The notes: generated by a model not told the origin, from the sequence alone. A DNA stretch of 64,000 nt from Candidatus Curtissbacteria bacterium (GCA_030647775.1 JAUSJC010000010.1:434001-498000), one strand, 5' to 3'. Counted from the first letter of the stretch, positions 16,532-24,903 are shown. Numbers and translations: made by a program.

Positions 16532-17851
16532 ATGGTTAATCTAGAAAAGCTTGTTTCCCTAGCAAAACGAAGAGGTTTTATCTATCCCGGCTCCGAAATC
16601 TACGGCGGCCTTACCGGCACTTGGGATTATGGCCCTTTGGGCGTGGAGCTTAAAAACAATATTAAAAAAGAGTTCTGGAAAAGCATGGTCTACGACCGCG
16701 ATGACGTTGTCGGTCTTGATGCGGCAATCCTTATGAACCCCAAAGTTTGGGAAGCCTCCGGCCACGTTCAGGCTTTCACGGACCCCCTTGTCGAATGCAA
16801 AGTTTGTCATGCTAGGTTGCGCGCTGATCAAAAAGAAGAAATCGAAACACACGAAAACTCGCACAAGGGCCAGAAGGTTGTCTGGACCGAACCCAAGAGA
16901 TTTAATCTTCTGGTTGAGGCCAAACTGGGTGTTTTGGAAGATGCCAAGCAAAAAGTTTATCTGCGCGGTGAGATTACCCAGGGTGTCCATGTTAATTTTA
17001 AAAACGTCATCGATTCTTCCCGTATGCAAATTCCCTTTGGTATTGCCCAAATAGGCAAAGCTTTTAGAAACGAAATTACACCCGGCAATTTTACTTTTCG
17101 CTCCCGCGAGTTTGAACAGATGGAACTGCAATTTTATGTAAAGGCTGACCTAAAAGAAGCAGAAAAATGGTTTTTGTATTGGAAAGAAGAACGGATGAAA
17201 TGGTATGTCTCGCTTGGCATCGATAAATCAAAACTCCGTTTCCGCCAACACGAAGAAAACGAACGGGCCCATTATGCCAAAGATGCGTGGGACATTGAAT
17301 ACGATTCGCCGTTTGGCTGGAAAGAATTTGAAGGTATCCATAATCGCGGTGATTGGGATCTTTCCCAGCACCAAAAACATTCCGGCCAGGATCTTACGTA
17401 CTTTGATCAGGAGGAAAATAAACATTATCTGCCGTGGGTTATCGAGACTTCCGGCGGCGTTGACCGCGCCACATTATTTTTCCTTGCCGATGCTTATACC
17501 CAAGATGGGGATCGGACTGTTTTAAAACTTCACCCGAAACTGGCGCCATACAAAGTAGCGGTTTTCCCTCTTCTTGCCAACAAACCCGATCTTGTTAAAA
17601 AAGCCCGCTCTGTCTATGAACTATTAACTATGAACCATCAACTTGCTCCTGTCGTTTGGGATGATAGGGGCAATATCGGCAAGCGCTATTTATCTCAAGA
17701 TGAAATAGGTACGCCTTACTGTATAACAATTGATTTTGAGACATTGGAAGATGATACCGTTACCATCCGCGACCGTGATACGACCAAACAGGAAAGGGTC
17801 AAATCCGAAAAATTATCTGAAATCCTGATAGGGAAAATTGCCGCTGGTTGA
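16532..17851 (+). CDS. glyQS: glycyl-tRNA synthetase, single-chain archaeal/eukaryotic type
   Basis: The 439-residue protein starts with KLVSLAKRRGFIYPGSEIYG and GTWDYGPLGVELKNN, the class II glycyl-tRNA synthetase N-terminus. Motif 2 is seen in FGIAQIGKAFRNEITP and FRSREFEQMELQF; LPWVIETSGGVDRATLFFL carries motif 3. The C-terminal anticodon-binding domain has LAPYKVAVFPL and YCITIDFETLEDDTVTIRDR. The enzyme charges tRNA-Gly with glycine in the cytoplasm and is the alpha-2 form, not the bacterial alpha2beta2 form. Short inserts near residues 88-106 carry Cys and His (CKVCHARL) that could bind a metal. It stands alone with its own promoter. Confidence 0.96.
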   Translation: MVNLEKLVSLAKRRGFIYPGSEIYGGLTGTWDYGPLGVELKNNIKKEFWKSMVYDRDDVVGLDAAILMNPKVWEASGHVQAFTDPLVECKVCHARLRADQKEEIETHENSHKGQKVVWTEPKRFNLLVEAKLGVLEDAKQKVYLRGEITQGVHVNFKNVIDSSRMQIPFGIAQIGKAFRNEITPGNFTFRSREFEQMELQFYVKADLKEAEKWFLYWKEERMKWYVSLGIDKSKLRFRQHEENERAHYAKDAWDIEYDSPFGWKEFEGIHNRGDWDLSQHQKHSGQDLTYFDQEENKHYLPWVIETSGGVDRATLFFLADAYTQDGDRTVLKLHPKLAPYKVAVFPLLANKPDLVKKARSVYELLTMNHQLAPVVWDDRGNIGKRYLSQDEIGTPYCITIDFETLEDDTVTIRDRDTTKQERVKSEKLSEILIGKIAAG

Positions 17852-17903
17852 CAATAAATTCCAAAAGAAGTCATACTGAAAGTAATCCGCCTGTTTCATC
17901 GAT

Positions 17904-19454
17904 ATGTTTCAAGACTTGGACTTTGATAATAAGCCCCATGATCACTGTGGCGTTGCCGGTTGTCTTGCGCCCAAAAATGTAAACGCTTCGAGCGTTGTTA
18001 TAGAAATGGGCAAAGCCCTCCAGCATCGCGGTCAAAACGGGGGCGGTATTGCCACCAAAGCCCACGGTAAAAACCTTAAGGTCTACAAAAAGGCCCAAGC
18101 ATTCAATGAAATTTTCCGCTCGACAGGAATTATCGATGAAAATTCTCTGCGCGGTGAAGTTGCTATAGCCCATCTTCGCTATCCAACAGAGGGGAATTTG
18201 AGGCGGGATTGTGATACACAACCGTTTTTTGCCTCTTATAAAGGTTGGGAGCTGGCACTTGGCCATAACGGTAGTATTGTTGATCTGGCAAGACACAGGA
18301 AAAAGCTTGAAAAGTTCGGGATCGAACTGGAATCTGATTCCGATTCCGAGATTCTGACTTGGCTCATTGTTACCGCCCAGGGCGCCAACTGGAGACAAAA
18401 AATCTCAAATGCCTTTTTGGACGTTAAAGGCGCTTATTCGCTTGTTATGCTAACTGGCGATGACAAGCTTATGGCTCTTCGTGATCCCTGGGGTGTTAGG
18501 CCGCTTGTTTGGAGCCAGGATAATGGTCACGTTTTCGCCGCCTCGGAAACTTGTGCCCTTGATAGAATCGATGTCCGTCATAGCCAAAGAATAGAACGGG
18601 GGCAGCTTTTAGTGGCAGATCAGGATGGCGTTTCAATTTCAAGCTTTATAAAACCTGCCAAAAGGAGTTTTTGCGTTTTTGAAAAACTCTACTTTTCGCA
18701 CGAGACCTCACTTTGGGATGGTGTCATTGGGGAAAATAGGGAAAGCTTGGGTCGCCAACTGGCGAAAGAAGAGATTGAAAGAATTAAAAGCGGCGAGTTA
18801 AAAGCAGAAATCATCCAAAAAATAGATTATGTAGTTGCCGTTCCCGATACCGCGTCCCCCGGAGCGCATGCTTTTTGTGAAACTTTGATAAATGAATCCG
18901 CAGTAGGCGGCTTAAAACTTAAATACAAAAGGGGGCTTGTTAAAGAAAGGTACGATTATGCCAAAAGGACATTTATTGAAGACGATCCTTATCTTCGTCA
19001 AAAAAACATCGAAAAAAAGTTTTTCATCTCTCCTAGCATTATCGGTAAATCAATCTATCTGGTTGATGACACGGCTGTTCGCTTGAATACCTTCAAAATC
19101 CTTGTTGCTTATCTTCTGCGGGTAGGCGTTCGGGAGATCCATTGCCGCTTTTTAGCTCCCCGTTTCCTAAATCCCTGCTTTTTAGGTGTTAGTATCGGTT
19201 CTCGGGATGAGCTTGGGGCCGTCAGAACCACCAAGTCGGGTAAATACGAAGCGCTGGAAGAAGACGAAATAAAAAACAAGCTTAAGGTCAGCTCATTGCA
19301 CTATTTGAGTATCTATGGCATGGCCGCATCCCTTGGTATGAATTTGGATGAACTAAAAACAACTCATTGCACCGGCTGTCTCGACTACAACAACCCCTTC
19401 GATATGCGCCCCTTCGACCCCGAGTTTCGAAAAACCACATACCTCACCAAATAG
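17904..19454 (+). CDS. purF: amidophosphoribosyltransferase
   Basis: The N-terminal Ntn glutaminase domain begins after a short propeptide, with the nucleophile Cys in HDHCGVAGC (Cys15), then LQHRGQNGGG and HLRYPTEGN, typical of PurF. The C-terminal phosphoribosyltransferase domain carries VVAVPDTASPGAHAF and SIYLVDDTAVRLNTFK, a diverged PRPP loop where most PurF proteins have DDSIVRGTT. Two Cys in HCTGCLDYNNPF match the C-terminal Fe-S ligands of Bacillus-type PurF. It makes phosphoribosylamine from PRPP and glutamine, the first step of purine synthesis. No other purine genes adjoin it; purD lies 39 kb away. Confidence 0.92.
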   Translation: MFQDLDFDNKPHDHCGVAGCLAPKNVNASSVVIEMGKALQHRGQNGGGIATKAHGKNLKVYKKAQAFNEIFRSTGIIDENSLRGEVAIAHLRYPTEGNLRRDCDTQPFFASYKGWELALGHNGSIVDLARHRKKLEKFGIELESDSDSEILTWLIVTAQGANWRQKISNAFLDVKGAYSLVMLTGDDKLMALRDPWGVRPLVWSQDNGHVFAASETCALDRIDVRHSQRIERGQLLVADQDGVSISSFIKPAKRSFCVFEKLYFSHETSLWDGVIGENRESLGRQLAKEEIERIKSGELKAEIIQKIDYVVAVPDTASPGAHAFCETLINESAVGGLKLKYKRGLVKERYDYAKRTFIEDDPYLRQKNIEKKFFISPSIIGKSIYLVDDTAVRLNTFKILVAYLLRVGVREIHCRFLAPRFLNPCFLGVSIGSRDELGAVRTTKSGKYEALEEDEIKNKLKVSSLHYLSIYGMAASLGMNLDELKTTHCTGCLDYNNPFDMRPFDPEFRKTTYLTK

Positions 19455-19457
19455 ATC

Positions 19458-19536
19458 CCACGGCCTAGGGCCGTGGTTCTCTGGTCTTCGCTCAAAATCC
19501 GCCACGTCAGACGTGGCTTGTCGAGTCTGACTCGAC
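19458..19536. repeat. three consecutive perfect hairpins with 3-nt loops downstream of purF
   Basis: Hairpin 1: CCACGGCC (19458-19465), loop TAG, GGCCGTGG (19469-19476). Hairpin 2: GCCACGT (19501-19507), loop CAG, ACGTGGC (19511-19517). Hairpin 3: GTCGAGT (19520-19526), loop CTG, ACTCGAC (19530-19536). The first begins 3 bases after the purF stop codon. None is followed by a T-run, so simple Rho-independent termination is not obvious; they resemble clustered REP-type palindromes. Confidence 0.8.
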
Positions 19537-19624
19537 GCTTCACCTCTGTTCTTAAGGCGGAGTTTTTCGTTCAGAATAAACTTTTTCAAGTAAAGAGAGA
19601 TTAAATTGATCTTCTTTTAGGGGG

Positions 19625-19678
19625 TTGACAACGTATACGGTTATGGTGAAAAATGGTAATAGATGGTGATAAATGGTG
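19625..19678 (+). promoter_or_regulatory. mraZ promoter with four MraZ-box-like repeats at 10-bp spacing
   Basis: A consensus -35 TTGACA lies at 19625-19630. Immediately downstream, TGGTG, TGGTA, TGGTG and TGGTG start at 19644, 19654, 19664 and 19674, exactly 10 bp apart. Characterised MraZ proteins bind TGGG-type direct repeats spaced by 5 bases (10-bp period) upstream of their own gene. The arrangement implies autoregulation of the whole dcw cluster. A clear -10 box could not be assigned because the repeats occupy that position. Confidence 0.7.
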
Positions 19679-19764
19679 ATCTGCCAGCTGGCGGAACCAC
19701 CTACTCCTGATAGCATATCGCTGCCCGGGAGAAAAGTCCGCTAAATGCGGCGAGGATGTAAGGG

Positions 19765-19793
19765 ACCCTCCTTCACATAAAGTTTCGGAGGGT
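19765..19793 (+). promoter_or_regulatory. stem-loop that would hide the mraZ Shine-Dalgarno sequence
   Basis: ACCCTCC (19765-19771) can pair perfectly with GGAGGGT (19787-19793) across a 15-base loop. The 3' arm contains GGAGGG, the ribosome binding site located 9 bases before the mraZ ATG. Folding would block initiation. The stem is followed by an A-run, not T-run, so a terminator is unlikely. Confidence 0.55.
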
Positions 19794-19801
19794 TAAAAAA
19801 A

Positions 19802-20203
19802 ATGTTTCTGGGCAGCTACAAACCTTCATTTGATCTAAAATCACGAAGAATTGCTTTACCGAAAAAAATACGTGGCTATCTTGCGACAAGTGAAATCATA
19901 TTGTCTTACGGTTTCGAGAAGTGCATTTTTGGCTTTGACACCAAGACTTGGGAAAAACAATCTGCTAAACAGCTGGAGGAATCTATTAACACGAGAAGCG
20001 CACGTGATATCAGGCGCTTCTTTTTCGCCTCTGCAGCTAGCAGTCCACTCGACGATCAGGGTAGGTTTATTATCCCTGGCAATTTACTGGAATACGCAAA
20101 AATTACGTCTCCAGTAATAATCGGTGCGGGTGATCATTTCGAGATTTGGGAAGACTCTGTTTGGGAGAAGTTAAGAAGAGGTCTGGAGGAGAAGATGAAA
20201 TGA
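19802..20203 (+). CDS. mraZ: transcriptional regulator MraZ
   Basis: The 133-residue protein contains two SpoVT/AbrB-like half-barrels: the first with FDLKSRRIALPKKIRGYL near residues 10-27, the second with SSPLDDQGRFIIPGNLLEY near residues 77-95 (the DxxGR motif). The middle helical part has SARDIRRFFFASA, typical of MraZ. MraZ forms ring-like oligomers that bind spaced repeats in its own promoter and control the dcw cluster. It is the first gene of the cluster, preceded by a strong GGAGGG ribosome site, and its TGA overlaps the rsmH ATG as ATGA. Confidence 0.93.
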   Translation: MFLGSYKPSFDLKSRRIALPKKIRGYLATSEIILSYGFEKCIFGFDTKTWEKQSAKQLEESINTRSARDIRRFFFASAASSPLDDQGRFIIPGNLLEYAKITSPVIIGAGDHFEIWEDSVWEKLRRGLEEKMK

Positions 20204-21066
20204 TCTATCACGCGCCAGTACTTTTACATGCCTGTTTAGATTTCATAGACCCAAAACCGGGCGATTTGATAATAGACGCGACGATTGGGGGTGGGGGACA
20301 CACAGAGGAGATTTTAAAAAAGGGTGCAAAAGTTTTAGGCATAGACAGAGATCCGGACGCGATCGAGCACATTAAGCGTGAATTGGAAATTGCAGAAAAT
20401 TTACGCTTGGCAAAAGGCAACTTTAGCGACCTCGGTCAAATAGCACGGGAGAATGGATTTGACAAAGTCGATGGAATAATTTTCGACTTGGGCGTTTCAT
20501 CTCATCAACTGGATGAACCGTCAAGGGGTTTTAGTTTCAGGCGCGATGGGCCCTTAGATATGCGCATGGACCCATCCTTAACTTTAAGGGCAAAAGATAT
20601 AATCAATAATTTTCCAGAAAGGAAGCTCGATGAAATCTTTAAAACGTATGGTCAAGAAAAGTTTAGTCGGGCAATTGCTCATGCTGCTTGTATCTCCCGT
20701 CAAATAAAACCGGTAGAGACAACGGGGGAGTTGGCAGAAATTATTAGGGAGGTGTATGTCAAAAGACACGTTAGGGAAAAAATCGATCCGGCGACAAGAA
20801 CTTTTCAGGCTTTAAGGATAGTTGTAAATAGTGAACTTTTAAATCTAGAAGAAAGTTTACCGCAGACTGAGGAACTTTTAAAAATAGGCGGCCGATTGGT
20901 AATAATAAGTTTTCATTCGCTTGAAGATGGCATAGTCAAACGTTTCTTCAAACAAAGTAGAAGCTTTATGGTTTTAACCAAAAAACCAATCGGCCCGCAA
21001 GATGAAGAAATGCGCGCAAACCCGCGCAGCAGGAGCGCCAAACTGCGCGCCGCCGAAAAAGTGTAA
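20200..21066 (+). CDS. rsmH: 16S rRNA (cytosine-1402-N4)-methyltransferase RsmH
   Basis: The ATG at 20200 (MIYHAPVLLHACLDF) overlaps the mraZ stop and gives the family's standard N-terminus. SAM-binding motifs follow: IIDATIGGGGHTEEIL and VLGIDRDPDAI. The family signature FDLGVSSHQLDEPSRGFSF appears near residue 95 and GRLVIISFHSLEDGIVKRFF near the C-terminus. The enzyme methylates N4 of C1402 in 16S rRNA at the ribosomal P site. About 288 residues, slightly short of E. coli RsmH. Its place second in the dcw cluster is the standard one. Confidence 0.95.
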   Translation: MIYHAPVLLHACLDFIDPKPGDLIIDATIGGGGHTEEILKKGAKVLGIDRDPDAIEHIKRELEIAENLRLAKGNFSDLGQIARENGFDKVDGIIFDLGVSSHQLDEPSRGFSFRRDGPLDMRMDPSLTLRAKDIINNFPERKLDEIFKTYGQEKFSRAIAHAACISRQIKPVETTGELAEIIREVYVKRHVREKIDPATRTFQALRIVVNSELLNLEESLPQTEELLKIGGRLVIISFHSLEDGIVKRFFKQSRSFMVLTKKPIGPQDEEMRANPRSRSAKLRAAEKV

Positions 21067-21123
21067 GGGGGCTATTAAAAAAAATTGGGCAGCAAGTAAA
21101 TTTCCGCATATAAGGAGAAAACT

Positions 21124-21486
21124 TTGTTGTCACAAGTAGACTTTAGAGTCAAACAAGAATATTACAAGCCTGTTTTTACAATCAGTGGCGCCGCGTCCCA
21201 GCGAAGCCGGTTATTTGATTGGGGATCAATCGGAAAAATAAAATTAAGAGTGCTCATAACTTTTAGTATTCTTTTAACTTGTTTATTTTTAACTCAATTG
21301 GTTTTTGCCGCCAACCTTTCAACGGATGGCCAAAAGTTAGCAATTGCCCAGGAGGCTATCGCCAAATATGAATCGGAAAACGCCGACATAAGAGCCCAAA
21401 TTGCCCGGCAGTCTTCTCTTACAAATCTTTCCCAAAAAGCCGAAGCTCTCGGCTTTAGCGCCAATCCAAAGATAATTAACCCCTGA
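21124..21486 (+). CDS. FtsL-like small division protein
   Basis: A TTG at 21124 (or the adjacent TTG at 21127) follows AAGGAGAAAA at about 21112-21121, one of the clearer Shine-Dalgarno sequences in the window. The 120-residue protein has a cytoplasmic N-terminus, one membrane helix (LRVLITFSILLTCLFLTQLV, about residues 41-60) and an outer coiled-coil-like helix (IAKYESENADIRAQIARQSS) ending in LSQKAEALGFSANP, the usual FtsL end. FtsL proteins activate FtsWI at the septum. Sequence identity in this family is low, so assignment rests on topology and on position between rsmH and ftsI. Confidence 0.8.
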   Translation: MLSQVDFRVKQEYYKPVFTISGAASQRSRLFDWGSIGKIKLRVLITFSILLTCLFLTQLVFAANLSTDGQKLAIAQEAIAKYESENADIRAQIARQSSLTNLSQKAEALGFSANPKIINP

Positions 21487-21503
21487 ACTGCTAAACTAAA
21501 ATA

Positions 21504-23327
21504 GTGATAGACAGGCTTAATATTTTTAAGTTCCTAATTTTCGTTTTTGCCCTGGCTATTGTCGCCAGGCTTTTTTATTGGCAATTCCTTTCCACTTATA
21601 GCGGACGGAATGTCTATAGCCAGGAGAATGAAATTCCGCCTACCCGCGGTGAAATCTTTGCCTCCGACAATTTCCCTCTTGTTACAAACCAGGAGGCGTT
21701 TTTAATCTATGCCAAGCCAAAGGAATTAAAAGAGGATCCGGCCGCACTTGCCAAAAAGATTGCCCCTTTTTTAATTTCTGAAAAATACGCCCGCCCGCCA
21801 TCGACTGAAGCCCCGCCTGACTTCGAGTTGACGAAGTCAAGTCGGGCAGGCGTAGGCTCTGTCGGGCAGGCTACGAATTCTGCCGCTCTTTCCCCCGAAG
21901 AGCAAAAACAAAAAGACGGCGAAATTAAAAATATAGAGGCAGATCTGACCAAAAAGCTTTCGGATAAAAATCTTTTTTGGGTACAAATTGCCAGAAAAAT
22001 TACGAAGGATATTAAACAAAAAATAGAAGATCTTAAAATCGCAGGGTTTGGTTTTGAATCTGACGATAAACGCCTCTACCCCGAAGCCTCTATGGCCGCC
22101 CAGCTTTTAGGTTTTGTCGGTTCGGATAAATTTGGTAAGGATATAGGTTACTTCGGTTTGGAAGGTTATTATGACAAGCAAATACGCGGCAAACCCGGAA
22201 GGATTGGTAGTGAAAAAGACCCATTCGGCTTCCCGATTCTTGTTGGTAAATACCGCGAGGTTAAACCCCAAAAAGGCGCCTCGCTTTACACGACTCTTGA
22301 TAGAGTAGTCCAGTTTATTGTTGAGCAGAAGTTAGCCCAAGCCGTCGAAAGGTACGGCGCCAAAGACGGTAGTGTCATAGTTGTTGATCCAAAAACCGGC
22401 CATATTTTGGCAATGGCGACTTACCCGAATTATAATCCGGCATTTTTTTCTGAATTTGACCCCAAACTTTATAGGAATCCTGTTGTAGCCGATACTTATG
22501 AACCGGGTTCGACGTTTAAACTGGTCACCATGTCGGCCGCCCTTGAACTTTCTGTTGTCGGGCCCGAGACGCGCTGTAATGTTTGTTCCGGCCCGCGGCA
22601 GATTGGCGGTTTTGAAATTTCAACCTGGAATAAGAAATATTATCCCGATACGACAATGACCGAAGTTATTCAGCATTCCGATAATATTGGTATGACCTTT
22701 GTTGCGGATAAATTGGGGCTAGATCGTCTTTATAGTTACATTAATAAGTTCGGGTTTGGCCGAAAAACAGGAATTGATCTTCAGGAAGAAACCCCGGCCC
22801 CAATAAGGGCGAAGGATGATTGGCGCAAAATCGATCTTGCCACTGCCTCGTTCGGTCAAGGTATCGCCGTTACTCCAATTCAAATGCTTGAAGCCGTCGG
22901 TGCTATTGCCAATGGGGGCAAATTAATTTCCCCAAAGGTCGTCGCTAAAATTGTTGATAGAGGACAGGAAGAATTGATCAGGCCGGATCTTGAAAAGCAG
23001 ATAATATCGCCAAAAACGGCAGCGCAAATAACCGAAATGATGGTTAATGCCGTCGACCACGGAGAAGCGCAGGCATTTAAACCGCAGGGCTTCAGAATTG
23101 CAGGCAAAACCGGTACGGCGCAAATTCCCCTTGCCGGTCATTACGATCCTAATAAAACAATTGCTTCGTTTGTTGGTTTTGCACCCGCCGACGATCCTAA
23201 ATTTGTCATGATTGTTCGCTTCACGGAACCAACTTCGTCGCCCTTTGGCTCTGAAACTGCCGCTCCCACTTTCTTCGCGATCGCCAAAGACCTTTTCAAT
23301 TATTATGGTATCCCTCAAAATCGCTAG
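21504..23327 (+). CDS. ftsI: division transpeptidase FtsI / class B penicillin-binding protein
   Basis: The GTG at 21504 starts a 607-residue protein with one N-terminal membrane helix (FLIFVFALAIVARLFYWQF). The transpeptidase motifs are in order: SxxK as STFK near residue 336, SxN as HSDN near 392, and KTG as GKTGTAQI near 535. FtsI cross-links septal peptidoglycan with FtsW. A palindromic insertion of about 21 codons sits in the N-terminal non-catalytic region (around residues 104-124, see repeat at 21813-21879), leaving the frame open. The position after ftsL in the dcw cluster supports FtsI rather than the elongation PBP2. Confidence 0.93.
   Translation: MIDRLNIFKFLIFVFALAIVARLFYWQFLSTYSGRNVYSQENEIPPTRGEIFASDNFPLVTNQEAFLIYAKPKELKEDPAALAKKIAPFLISEKYARPPSTEAPPDFELTKSSRAGVGSVGQATNSAALSPEEQKQKDGEIKNIEADLTKKLSDKNLFWVQIARKITKDIKQKIEDLKIAGFGFESDDKRLYPEASMAAQLLGFVGSDKFGKDIGYFGLEGYYDKQIRGKPGRIGSEKDPFGFPILVGKYREVKPQKGASLYTTLDRVVQFIVEQKLAQAVERYGAKDGSVIVVDPKTGHILAMATYPNYNPAFFSEFDPKLYRNPVVADTYEPGSTFKLVTMSAALELSVVGPETRCNVCSGPRQIGGFEISTWNKKYYPDTTMTEVIQHSDNIGMTFVADKLGLDRLYSYINKFGFGRKTGIDLQEETPAPIRAKDDWRKIDLATASFGQGIAVTPIQMLEAVGAIANGGKLISPKVVAKIVDRGQEELIRPDLEKQIISPKTAAQITEMMVNAVDHGEAQAFKPQGFRIAGKTGTAQIPLAGHYDPNKTIASFVGFAPADDPKFVMIVRFTEPTSSPFGSETAAPTFFAIAKDLFNYYGIPQNR
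21813..21879. repeat. in-frame palindromic insertion inside ftsI
   Basis: The segment starts CGCCTGACTTC (about 21815-21825), passes TTGACGAAGTCAAG, and ends GTCGGGCAGGCG and GTCGGGCAGGC. The outer arms CGCCTG and CAGGCG and the inner GACTTCG and CGAAGTC are inverted repeats. It translates as a low-complexity insert without a stop codon. Related GCCTGCCCG pieces occur at 62423-62433 and 63479-63547. Confidence 0.7.
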
Positions 23328-23329
23328 TG

Positions 23330-23358
23330 GTGACATGTGCAGCCGTAAAGTGTACAAT
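23330..23358 (+). promoter_or_regulatory. promoter of the DUF5652 gene (leaderless layout)
   Basis: GTGACA (23330-23335) and TACAAT (23353-23358) are separated by 17 bases; the ATG follows 8 bases later at 23367. There is no Shine-Dalgarno sequence. Confidence 0.55.
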
Positions 23359-23366
23359 TATTCTTG

Positions 23367-23621
23367 ATGGATAACTTTTTTGGGGGTATGAATCTACAGG
23401 GGAATTACGCACTCAATATACTTTTTGCTTTAAGCTTTGTTTGGTCAACTGCTTGGAAAGGGCTTGGGCTCTGGAATGCCGCTAAGAATAAACAGCAGTA
23501 CTGGTTTGTGGCGATGCTGATTATAAATACGCTGGGTATTCTCGAAATCGTTTATCTTTTCCGCTTTGCCACAAAAAGGCTAACTATAAAAGAGCTTTTA
23601 AGCCTCGTCAAAAGGGGATAA
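23367..23621 (+). CDS. DUF5652 small membrane protein
   Basis: The ATG at 23367 (MDNFFGGMNLQ) is used because a promoter ends just before it; a TTG lies one codon upstream. The 84-residue protein has two hydrophobic segments (ALNILFALSFVWSTAWKGL and FVAMLIINTLGILEIVYLF) separated by a short polar turn AAKNKQQYW. This matches the DUF5652 pattern, a small family common in CPR genomes with no known function. It lies between ftsI and murE in the dcw cluster but has its own promoter. Confidence 0.8.
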   Translation: MDNFFGGMNLQGNYALNILFALSFVWSTAWKGLGLWNAAKNKQQYWFVAMLIINTLGILEIVYLFRFATKRLTIKELLSLVKRG

Positions 23622-23695
23622 TCCCCAAAAATAGCCCGTCCTCTTCAGATTGTAATATCCCATAATAAATGGTACAATTTAGCTTCGGGACGGGA

Positions 23696-23701
23696 TATAA
23701 T
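23696..23701 (+). promoter_or_regulatory. -10 box of murE (leaderless layout)
   Basis: A perfect TATAAT at 23696-23701 lies 8 bases before the murE ATG at 23710. TACAAT at 23673-23678 stands at the -35 distance but is a poor -35 sequence. Confidence 0.5.
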
Positions 23702-23709
23702 ATAAATAC

Positions 23710-24903
23710 ATGTGGCAAAGAATTAAAAACTATTACCACCTAGCCCAAGCTTTTTTAGCAGCAGTCATTTTTAATTTTCCCTCAAATAAAATTAAGGTAA
23801 TCGGCGTTACGGGAACAGACGGCAAGACAACGACCGTCCATATGATTTATGAAATTATAAAAGCATCGGGGCAAAAAGTATCCATGATTTCCTCGGTGGG
23901 AGCCGCCATTGGATCTAAAGCTTTCGATACAGGTTTCCATGTTACAACTCCATCAAGCTGGCAGGTTCAAAAATATCTAAGAAAAGCGGCCGACAGCGGA
24001 CATAAGTATTTCGTCCTGGAAACCACTTCCCACGGCCTTGATCAAAACCGCCTGGCCTATGTGCACTTCGAAATTGGAGTCCTGACCAATATCACTCACG
24101 ACCACCTTGATTACCACGGTACTTGGGAGAACTATGCCGCCTCCAAAGCAAAACTTTTCAAAAACGTTGCTTATTCAATTTTGAATTACGATGACCATAA
24201 ATCATTCTCTTTTCTCCAAAATAAAGCAGCAGGTCAAGTTATTCCCTATGGAATCAAAAGTGGTGCCGATATCAATACAAAAAATTTTCCGCTTAAGCTC
24301 AAAATTAAAGGGGACTACAATTTAGAAAATGCCTTAGCATCGGCCGCCGCAACCAAAGCGCTAGGTGTTTCAAAGCAAAAAATCGTGAGAGCCCTCGCCA
24401 AGTTTTCAAAGGTTCCGGGTAGGATGGAAGAAATAAACCTTGGTCAGGGCTTTAACGTTATTGTTGATTTTGCCCATACCCCAAATGCCCTGTCCCAAGC
24501 CCTCAGAACCCTAAAACCCAAAAGGCCGGGCCGTCTCATGGCCGTTTTTGGAGCAGCGGGAGAGAGGGATAAACTCAAAAGGCCGATTATGGGCAGAGTT
24601 GCCGATGAGAATGCCGATATCATTATCCTGACTGCCGAAGATCCAAGAAACGAAAAGGTTTTAGATATCGCCAGCCAGATTAAAAAGGGTATTAAAAATA
24701 AAACCGAAGGCAAAAGTCTTTTTGTAATTGAGGACAGGGAAAAAGCTATCGGGTATGCCATAAATCTGGCTGCCAAAAATGATATTGTCGGAATTTTTGG
24801 CAAGGGTCACGAGAAGAGTATGTGTTTCGGCAAGAAGGAATCGCCTTGGGACGAATTCCATGTTACTGCAACCGCTATTAGAAGGAGGGTAAATGGCAAG
24901 TAA
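23710..24903 (+). CDS. murE: UDP-MurNAc-tripeptide synthetase, MurE-type Mur ligase
   Basis: This 397-residue Mur ligase has the ATP loop GVTGTDGKTTTVHMI near residues 32-46, LETTSHGLDQNR, LTNITHDHLDYHGTWENYA and the C-terminal FNVIVDFAHTPNAL and MAVFGAAGERDKLKRP, all typical of MurE. It lacks most of the usual N-terminal uridine-binding domain and is about 90 residues shorter than E. coli MurE. The third-residue specificity box reads TAEDPRNEK where meso-DAP enzymes have DNPR, so the Arg is kept but the Asn is Asp. It adds the third amino acid to the stem peptide in the cytoplasm. The end overlaps glmU-murC by 11 bases. Confidence 0.9.
   Translation: MWQRIKNYYHLAQAFLAAVIFNFPSNKIKVIGVTGTDGKTTTVHMIYEIIKASGQKVSMISSVGAAIGSKAFDTGFHVTTPSSWQVQKYLRKAADSGHKYFVLETTSHGLDQNRLAYVHFEIGVLTNITHDHLDYHGTWENYAASKAKLFKNVAYSILNYDDHKSFSFLQNKAAGQVIPYGIKSGADINTKNFPLKLKIKGDYNLENALASAAATKALGVSKQKIVRALAKFSKVPGRMEEINLGQGFNVIVDFAHTPNALSQALRTLKPKRPGRLMAVFGAAGERDKLKRPIMGRVADENADIIILTAEDPRNEKVLDIASQIKKGIKNKTEGKSLFVIEDREKAIGYAINLAAKNDIVGIFGKGHEKSMCFGKKESPWDEFHVTATAIRRRVNGK

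Larger units (their letters stand above)
19537..19801 (+). other. mraZ upstream region, no gene
   Basis: The stretch between the purF hairpins and mraZ holds no credible gene. It contains a -35-like box, four spaced TGGT repeats, a near-palindrome CTGCCAGCTGGCGG at 19681-19694, a small CCGC/GCGG hairpin near 19738-19750, and a stem overlapping the mraZ ribosome binding site. Confidence 0.6.
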
